Shown here: piece by piece, positions 58,277 to 64,000 of the stretch
How positions within the stretch are numbered: position 1 is the stretch's first letter
Layout of the letters: every line of letters begins with the position of its first letter
Assembly (NCBI GenBank): GCA_946539765.1
Contig: CAMNHO010000011.1
Coordinates: 1 to 64,000 of the forward strand
DNA length: 64,000 bases
DNA from: UBA4312 sp002394635
GTDB taxonomy: Bacteria; Bacillota_I; Bacilli_A; Erysipelotrichales; Erysipelotrichaceae
Direction: 5' to 3'
Translations under genes and position numbers: made by a program
Notes under the pieces: generated by a model
Databases searched by the model: none
Told to the model about the DNA's origin: nothing
What the model saw: only the letters and a program-made list of their open reading frames with translations

Positions 58277-58911
58277 ACGCAATCGAATTGACACACTATT
58301 CCAAATCCTATGGAAATCATGTGATCTTTAAAGACTTTTCCTTCACTGTGCAAGCCAATGAAATGGTTGCAGTGACCGGAGAAAGCGGGATTGGAAAAAG
58401 CACTCTGTTAAACTCTCTGGGCCTGATTGAAAACTTTGATGAAGGACAATATTTCTTGTTTGGAAGTCCGGCTCCAAGATGCAACACAAGAGAAGCCAAT
58501 CGGATCATTCGAGAAAAAATTTCCTATCTTTTCCAAAACTTCGCATTGGTGGATCACTATTCAGTCAATGAGAATCTGATGATGGCATTAAAATACACAA
58601 AAATGTCCGATCAGGAAAAATACGATCGTATCCATGAAGCCCTTTCACAGATTTCCTTGCAGGAATTTATCGATAAAAAAGTATTCACACTGTCCGGAGG
58701 CCAGCAGCAAAAAATTGCACTGATCCGGGCTTCTTTAAAACCCTCGGAATTGTTATTAGCGGATGAACCGACCGGTTCCCTTGACGAAAAGAACAGAGAG
58801 ATCATTCTAAAACAGCTGCATGTACTCCATGCTCTCGGCAAAACGATCATTCTCGTTACCCACGATCCCTATGTCGCAGACAGCTGTCAACGAAAGGTCG
58901 TTATCAAATAA
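58273..58911 (+). CDS. ABC transporter ATP-binding protein, lactococcin 972 export group
   Basis: A 212-residue ATPase, intact. Walker A GESGIGKST (about 36-44), Q-loop YLFQNFALVD (about 84), signature LSGGQQQK (about 137-144), Walker B LLADEPTGSLD (about 157-167) and H-loop VTHDPYVAD. It resembles the MacB/LolD-like group that includes putative bacteriocin exporters. Its membrane partner is the truncated upstream gene, so it is probably stranded. Start coupled to that gene. Confidence 0.88.
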   Translation: MNAIELTHYSKSYGNHVIFKDFSFTVQANEMVAVTGESGIGKSTLLNSLGLIENFDEGQYFLFGSPAPRCNTREANRIIREKISYLFQNFALVDHYSVNENLMMALKYTKMSDQEKYDRIHEALSQISLQEFIDKKVFTLSGGQQQKIALIRASLKPSELLLADEPTGSLDEKNREIILKQLHVLHALGKTIILVTHDPYVADSCQRKVVIK

Positions 58912-58937
58912 ACCGGGGAGCGACGGGCTCCCCGGTT
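58911..58937. terminator. Bidirectional terminator after ABC gene
   Basis: Eleven-pair stem AACCGGGGAGC / GCTCCCCGGTT with a five-base loop, then GTTTTATTTT. The strongest terminator in this part; shared with the convergent FAD oxidoreductase. Confidence 0.92.
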
Positions 58938-58940
58938 GTT

Positions 58941-60305
58941 TTATTTTCCATACAGGTGTCTGGCTACATAGACACCGCTGGCACTGGCATGCGACAAAGA
59001 ATGGGTCACGCCGGAACAATCTCCGATCACAAACAAATTTTTGTGGCATGTTTCCAGATTCGAATCCACTTTTACCTGCATATTGTAGAATTTGACTTCC
59101 ACACCATAAAGCAGGGTATCATCGTTGGCTGTTCCCGGACAAACCTCATCCAGGGCATAGATCATTTCGATGATATCATCGAGCTGTCGTTTCGGAATCA
59201 CCAAGGACAGATCCCCCGGTGTTGCCTTTAAGGTCGGTGTCGTAAAGCCTCCCTGGATACGATGTGGCGTGGAGCGCTGTCCGCGGATCAGATCCCCAAA
59301 GCGCTGGACAATGACCCCGCCCCCTAACATATTGGATAAACGGGCAATGCTTTCACCATACTGGTTGCTCTGACGGAATGGCTCGGTAAACCGGCTGGAA
59401 ACCAATAAGGCAAAATTGGTATTCTCGGTATAGCGTGAAGGATCTTCGTAACTGTGGCCGTTGACCGTTACGATCCCGTTGGTGTTCTCATTGACTACAA
59501 CACCATGCGGATTCATACAGAAAGTCCGAACTTTATCCTGGTATTTTTTCGACCGGTAGACAATCTTGGATTCATATAGAGAATCGGTCAGTTCACTGAA
59601 AATCTCTGCATTCAATTCCACCCGGACGCCAATATCTACACGGTTGCTTTCGGTTTCAATATCCAAGGAGGAACAGATTTTCTCCATCCAGCTTGACCCG
59701 GAACGTCCGGTAGAAATGACACAGACCTTACCGGTAAAGATTTGGTCTTTACAACGGATCGTGTAGCCATCATCTTTATGCTCTACTGTATCAATATGCG
59801 TATAGAAATGAAGATCCACTTTTTCCTTAAGTACATTATAGAGATTCTCCAGCACCTTATAGTTGATATCTGTACCCAAATGTCGCACACTGGCCTTTAA
59901 CAAATGCAGGTTATGCTGTAAACATTTCTTGGCGATGGACGGATCTGTATTCACATAGAGCTTTGTGTCCTTGCCACCATATCGGCAATTGATGGTATCT
60001 ACATATTCCATCAGTTCAATGGCTTCTTTCTCACCAATGTATTCATACAGATTTCCTCCGAATTCATTGGTAATATTGTATTTCCCATCACTGAAGGCAC
60101 CAGCTCCGCCAAATCCGTTCATGATGGAACATGTTTTACAATGGATGCAAGACTTGATCTTTTTTCCATCAATCGGACATTTTCTTTTTTCCAAAGGGCT
60201 GCCAGTTTCAAAGACTCCGATCTTCAGATCCGGATTTAACCGAATTGCTTCATAGGCCGTAAAGATTCCTCCCGGACCAGCCCCGACAATCATTAAATCA
60301 TACAT
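58941..60305 (-). CDS. NAD(P)/FAD-dependent oxidoreductase (COG2509-like)
   Basis: A 454-residue flavoprotein. N-terminal FAD motif MIVGAGPGGIFTAYEA (about 5-20), a Cys-rich segment CPIDGKKIKSCIHCKTC (about 43-59), GGAGAFSDGKYN, and the C-terminal FVIGDCSGVTHSLSHASASG. The Cys cluster and overall layout match an uncharacterised family of FAD-dependent dehydrogenases. Start at the ATG with AGGTGAT upstream; an in-frame GTG three codons earlier is disregarded. Function unknown. Confidence 0.88.
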   Translation of the reverse strand: MYDLMIVGAGPGGIFTAYEAIRLNPDLKIGVFETGSPLEKRKCPIDGKKIKSCIHCKTCSIMNGFGGAGAFSDGKYNITNEFGGNLYEYIGEKEAIELMEYVDTINCRYGGKDTKLYVNTDPSIAKKCLQHNLHLLKASVRHLGTDINYKVLENLYNVLKEKVDLHFYTHIDTVEHKDDGYTIRCKDQIFTGKVCVISTGRSGSSWMEKICSSLDIETESNRVDIGVRVELNAEIFSELTDSLYESKIVYRSKKYQDKVRTFCMNPHGVVVNENTNGIVTVNGHSYEDPSRYTENTNFALLVSSRFTEPFRQSNQYGESIARLSNMLGGGVIVQRFGDLIRGQRSTPHRIQGGFTTPTLKATPGDLSLVIPKRQLDDIIEMIYALDEVCPGTANDDTLLYGVEVKFYNMQVKVDSNLETCHKNLFVIGDCSGVTHSLSHASASGVYVARHLYGK

Positions 60306-60349
60306 AGTTATCACCTGATTCTAGTATACCGTAATTCATTAAGTTTTTA

Positions 60350-61747
60350 TTAATATTTTGTATCATCGTATTCCCATGTATGCATCGCATTCTGGGTAAT
60401 CTGTTTACGGATGGATTCCTTCCATTTCTCTCTTTCTTGTTCTGACTGGGCTATATTATCCATCATCCCAATCGCATTCTTAAAGTCCAGTAATAATTCT
60501 TTACGGGCCATACGCAACAAATTCTGATCCTGCATACGTTTGGCGGTCATCGTTGTCAGAATGGTGCCCGGATTGATCTTCTTTTCCTTCGGCCCTTTTT
60601 CCAATACCATCTGATAGCGTTGATAGGCCAGATCAACGGCATCCTCCCAGGACAAATAGATTTCATCCATCGCATATTGTCCTACCCTTTGCAGCACGTC
60701 CGGATCGGCATTGATTTTTTCCAACAAAGCAGCCATAGACTGCGCGTTTTCTTCAATCAGAAATCCATTATGGCCATCGATAATGCCTTCCGCCGCACAC
60801 GAGCCTTGGATCAATACACTGGCCAAGCCACAAGCCGCTGCTTCCCTGACCACTAAACCATTGGTGTCGAAGGTGGATGGAAACAAAAACAAATCTGCCC
60901 GGGTATTCCATGCACGCAGTTGTTGTCGGTCATACACAGGTCCGATGAGAATGCATTTTGAAGTCAGACCCAAAGCCTGAATTCGTTCTTGTAACCAACA
61001 TTCATCTGGGCCTTTTCCGATAAAGACCATACGGAAATCGATGTGCTGCTCCTGCAATATCTTCAGCGCATCCAGGATGATCGGCAACCCTTTATACGTC
61101 ATGATCCGTCCGACAAACAAAAAGACAGGTGTCCCTTGTGGCAGATCATATCCATCGGTCACCTTTTTCACCGTTTCAGTATCCACTTTTCCCTTTTCAA
61201 AATCCACACCGTTCGGCATCACATGATAGTCTCCTTGAAAGCCCAGCTCCCGCAGATTTTCCCCGGCTCCCTGACTGACAACCCATATATCATCACATGC
61301 CTCGATATTGGAGACCATGGTTTGAATAGCTTCCTTGATGGCAGGCTTGAAGCGAAGGACCCGTTTGATGTCAATATCGTATTTTGTATGATATGTAAAG
61401 ATGACCGGTGCGCCGGTTTGTTCTCTTATAATACGAGCAATCATCGTCGAAACCACCGGACAATGCGTGTGGATGATATCGGGCATGAAAGCTGTCATCT
61501 TGGAGATAGCTTTTTCATCCAAAGGATCTCCGGTCCGATATCCACTGGCTAGCTTTGTGGTATTCAGGCTACGATAAGGGACCACCGTAAAAGGATAGCT
61601 TTCATATTTTGCCCGAGGATATCGTGGTGTCCCTACCAGTACATCGGCTTTCTGATCGGCTGTCAGATGTGTAGCATAATTCATGACCACATTGCCTACA
61701 CCATCGATCATCGGTGCAAAGGCATCATTCAACAAGCACACTTTCAT
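60350..61747 (-). CDS. Glycosyltransferase family 4
   Basis: A 465-residue GT-B retaining glycosyltransferase. VCLLNDAFAPMIDGVGNVVMNYA (split) at the start, IIHTHCPVVSTMIAR, VMPNGVDFEKG (about 186), VGRIMTYKGLPIILDAL (about 213) and REAAACGLASVLIQGSCAAEG (split, about 304) identify it. The pattern resembles diglucosyldiacylglycerol-type and mannosyl transferases. A C-terminal helical extension (about 385-465) is extra. The ATG has AAGGAGG and overlaps the hydrolase stop (ATGA). Confidence 0.9.
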   Translation of the reverse strand: MKVCLLNDAFAPMIDGVGNVVMNYATHLTADQKADVLVGTPRYPRAKYESYPFTVVPYRSLNTTKLASGYRTGDPLDEKAISKMTAFMPDIIHTHCPVVSTMIARIIREQTGAPVIFTYHTKYDIDIKRVLRFKPAIKEAIQTMVSNIEACDDIWVVSQGAGENLRELGFQGDYHVMPNGVDFEKGKVDTETVKKVTDGYDLPQGTPVFLFVGRIMTYKGLPIILDALKILQEQHIDFRMVFIGKGPDECWLQERIQALGLTSKCILIGPVYDRQQLRAWNTRADLFLFPSTFDTNGLVVREAAACGLASVLIQGSCAAEGIIDGHNGFLIEENAQSMAALLEKINADPDVLQRVGQYAMDEIYLSWEDAVDLAYQRYQMVLEKGPKEKKINPGTILTTMTAKRMQDQNLLRMARKELLLDFKNAIGMMDNIAQSEQEREKWKESIRKQITQNAMHTWEYDDTKY

Positions 61748-62580
61748 TCGGATCCTCCTTTCAATATTTCCTGGATACAAGCCGTGAATTCAGTTGGCTT
61801 TTCCAGAATCAGCTCATGACTGGCTTCTTCAATTCCGTATGCCTTCTGAAAAGACGGACAATGGTTCTGATAATACGCAGCCAATTCCGGCTTCATCAAA
61901 GAACCGGGAATCGCATAGATATAGCTGAGAGGGACATCGAGTTCTTGAACCCGTGTTCTTTCATCCCGGTCAGCCATGGAAATAAACAAGGACTGTAAAC
62001 ATCCGATATGGCAATGTGAAAGGATCTCCTGACAGATCTTTTCCACATCGGTTCGTTTCATCGTTCGTATAGATGGATCATCCTCCAACGCAAATTTGAC
62101 CATAAAATCAAGAAAGTCTTCTTTCATTTTAATTTGATCCAGCTCAAACTGTTCTTTCGTATATCGTCCTTGAAAAAAGCCTAGATTCCAGGATGCATCA
62201 TTCATGGTTTTTGGTGTCATATCCACAAAGACACATTGTGAAATTCTTTGTGTTCCAAATTGATGCATATAGGATAGAAGTACATACACCCCCATCGACC
62301 AGGCTACGATACACACATTTTCAACGTCTAAATGCTTCAGTAATGCATGAACATCTTCCGCCAGATCTTCGATCGTTACGTGTGAATTGTTTACATCCAT
62401 GGAAAGACCATGTCCCCGGAAATCCATGGTAATACATTGCGTTTCCCGGGACAGTACCTTCACCGTTTCATCAAAATTATCATGCCGTCCGGACCAGCCA
62501 TGTAAAAATAACACCGGCTGGCCCTGACCGTGTACTTCATAATAAATGGATCCATGATCCTTTGTCTCAAGTCTTGTCAT
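61744..62580 (-). CDS. Alpha/beta hydrolase
   Basis: A 278-residue serine hydrolase. Oxyanion strand LFLHGWSGRHDNF (about 24-36), GHGLS (about 57), elbow AWSMGV (about 94-99, Ser96) and a C-terminal His in EASHELIL (about 253). Typical of esterase or lipase-like enzymes. Coupled to the glycosyltransferase, perhaps in lipid or envelope metabolism. Confidence 0.88.
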   Translation of the reverse strand: MTRLETKDHGSIYYEVHGQGQPVLFLHGWSGRHDNFDETVKVLSRETQCITMDFRGHGLSMDVNNSHVTIEDLAEDVHALLKHLDVENVCIVAWSMGVYVLLSYMHQFGTQRISQCVFVDMTPKTMNDASWNLGFFQGRYTKEQFELDQIKMKEDFLDFMVKFALEDDPSIRTMKRTDVEKICQEILSHCHIGCLQSLFISMADRDERTRVQELDVPLSYIYAIPGSLMKPELAAYYQNHCPSFQKAYGIEEASHELILEKPTEFTACIQEILKGGSE

Positions 62581-62678
62581 ACTTGTATTGTATACTGTTC
62601 CATCAAGATTTCGTATCTTTTTTACGCGTCAACTTTTATAATAAAATTAATCATTGTATCCATAAGGAGGAATATTTT

Positions 62679-64000
62679 ATGCTTTCAGAAAAGAAAATAT
62701 TATCTGGTTTTCCCGGACTTGATCAAAAACTGAATTCTATCCGGGCCGGTGACAATATCGTCTTTCGGGTACTGGACCTGGAATTTTTCCGTTTTTTTGC
62801 CAAGAGCTTTGTCGAACAGGCAAAGCTGGCCGATAGACCGGTCCACTACATCCGTTTCGGTTCTCATAAATCCATGTTAAAAGATTTGGACAATGTCATT
62901 GTCCATAAGATGGATCCTAGTGTCGGTTTTGAATCCTTTACTGTCAATCTATATAAGATCATTATGGATACCAAACGGGAAGCGTTCTTTATCTTTGATA
63001 ATATTTCCATTCTGGGAGAATACTGGAATACAGATTTAATGCTGGGAAATTTCTTTCAGGTGACTTGTCCGTTCTTAACGGAAATGGAGGATGTGGCCAT
63101 TTTCCCATTGCGAAGAGGCAGTCATTCCTATGACTGCATCGATCAGATCCGGCAGTCTGTGCAGATCTTCCTGGATATTGTTTACAGCCAAAGCTCTTAT
63201 TATCTGACCCCGCTAAAGGTACAGGACCGTTATAACGGGGAAATGTTTCTGACGCATCGTCTGGATGCTGATATGAGCTTTGTGCCTCTGACATATTCCA
63301 CCTCTTTAGCCAAATATTATCGTGCCGTCAATGAATCCGGTCCGGGTGAACAGCTCCAGGATGCCTGGGATCGGTTCTTTCTGGAAGTACAGATGAACTA
63401 TGCCAACCGGATCAACACAAAGCATTACCACAAAAAGATGTGCTCCATGCTGATGACAGAGAATCCCCGTATGCAGGATCTGATCTTGAATCATTTTAAA
63501 ACAAGAGACTATTTGTCCCTGCAAAGCCGGATCATCGGTACCGGCAAAATTGGTGGGAAAGCATGTGGTATGTTGACAGCCCGTAAGATCATCCAGGATC
63601 ATTGTCCGGAAGTAGCGGCGCATTTCGAGCCGCACGACTCCTACTATATCGGATCTGATATTTATTATACATTTATCATTTATAACCAGTTCTGGAATTT
63701 ATGGCTGGATCATCATGCCGATATGGAAGACATGGAGCTGGCCCAACAGATCGGACAGCGCATTATGGAAGGAGAATTTCCTCCTACGATCCGCATCCAG
63801 TTTAAACGCCTGCTGGATTATTACGGCACCAGTCCGATCATCGTACGCTCCAGCAGTTTTCTGGAGGACGGCTTCGGCAACGCCTTTGCCGGTAAGTATG
63901 AATCCGTATTCTGTGTCGGCGGCAATACTATGGAAGAACGTTTAAACCAGTTTGAACAAGCCATCCGTATTGTCTATGCCAGTACGGTTTCCCCTTCGGC
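62679..64000 (+). CDS. PEP/pyruvate-binding-domain protein (3' end outside window)
   Basis: Open from the ATG at 62679, with AAGGAGG upstream, to the window edge, 440 codons. Residues 1-200 resemble a P-loop-less RecA/KaiC-like domain (FPGLDQKLNSIRAGDNIVFRV). From about 280 the protein resembles the N-terminal ATP-grasp half of pyruvate, phosphate dikinase, with IIVRSSSFLEDGFGN and AFAGKYESVF near 386-412. The GIGGK-type loop IIGTGKIGGKACGM is at about 283. Known relatives are multi-domain kinases of uncertain substrate. The C-terminal part is not seen, so the full domain plan is open. Confidence 0.8.
   Translation, partial: MLSEKKILSGFPGLDQKLNSIRAGDNIVFRVLDLEFFRFFAKSFVEQAKLADRPVHYIRFGSHKSMLKDLDNVIVHKMDPSVGFESFTVNLYKIIMDTKREAFFIFDNISILGEYWNTDLMLGNFFQVTCPFLTEMEDVAIFPLRRGSHSYDCIDQIRQSVQIFLDIVYSQSSYYLTPLKVQDRYNGEMFLTHRLDADMSFVPLTYSTSLAKYYRAVNESGPGEQLQDAWDRFFLEVQMNYANRINTKHYHKKMCSMLMTENPRMQDLILNHFKTRDYLSLQSRIIGTGKIGGKACGMLTARKIIQDHCPEVAAHFEPHDSYYIGSDIYYTFIIYNQFWNLWLDHHADMEDMELAQQIGQRIMEGEFPPTIRIQFKRLLDYYGTSPIIVRSSSFLEDGFGNAFAGKYESVFCVGGNTMEERLNQFEQAIRIVYASTVSPS

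Overview
The window looks like chromosome of a low-to-mid GC Gram-positive gut or oral commensal (Bacillota, most like Erysipelotrichia by gene flavour; I cannot name the species). Pointers are strong AGGAGG-type ribosome sites, a T-box leader, TRAP and ECF transporters, a class M sirtuin with its macrodomain, and a 2-oxo acid dehydrogenase operon whose E3 carries a lipoyl domain. No rRNA or tRNA genes, intact insertion sequence, prophage or CRISPR array were seen.

Layout. 0-0.7 kb: end of an XRE-type regulator followed by about 0.6 kb of decayed sequence. 0.7-8.3 kb: class M sirtuin plus zinc-type macrodomain, aldo/keto reductase, a patatin-like lipase with amphipathic repeats coupled to a metallo-hydrolase, a split chromate-type transporter, and small zinc-ribbon membrane proteins. 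8.4-16.5 kb: E1alpha-E1beta-E2-E3 operon (pyruvate or acetoin dehydrogenase) facing a SorC-type regulator, with three similar TTTACAATTG operator-like sites between them; then a lipoate-protein ligase and an MBL hydrolase. 16.7-18.9 kb: a sugar-phosphate operon (class II aldolase, YjbQ, triose-phosphate-isomerase-like). 19.0-32.2 kb: a region centred on shikimate/quinate: LysR regulator, FadH-type old yellow enzyme, two YdiB-like shikimate/quinate dehydrogenases, AroD, a YdiN-like MFS carrier, a TRAP transporter, a chorismate mutase-shikimate kinase fusion, a VanY/VanXY-like peptidase and a MocR regulator. 32.2-33.7 kb: small overlapping cluster (hydrolase, HxlR, TMEM175 channel). 33.7-40.5 kb: argGHCBDF behind a T-box leader. 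40.6-46.6 kb: HerA-like ATPase, SWIM/SNF2 helicase, DAHP synthase. 46.6-49.3 kb: hydrolase, LysR and AzlCD exporter. 49.3-50.9 kb: nucleoside hydrolase plus ECF S component behind a short leader resembling a preQ1-I riboswitch, so a candidate queuine/queuosine salvage unit. 50.9-57.3 kb: two MATE exporters flanking a flavin reductase, a DUF349 protein, an EamA exporter and a lipoprotein. 57.7-58.9 kb: remains of a lactococcin-972-type bacteriocin locus (frameshifted bacteriocin, truncated membrane protein, intact ABC ATPase). 58.9-64 kb: FAD oxidoreductase, glycosyltransferase, hydrolase, and the start of a PEP/pyruvate-binding-domain protein that runs off the edge.

How it fits together. Several units share lipoyl chemistry (dehydrogenase E2/E3, lipoate ligase, and a sirtuin/macrodomain pair known elsewhere to ADP-ribosylate lipoylated carrier protein). 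Others converge on aromatic precursors (DAHP synthase, AroD, YdiB-like enzymes, CM-SK fusion). The most interesting items are the bacteriocin relic, the putative preQ1-controlled salvage operon, the enlarged shikimate/quinate locus and the unlinked sirtuin/macrodomain pair.
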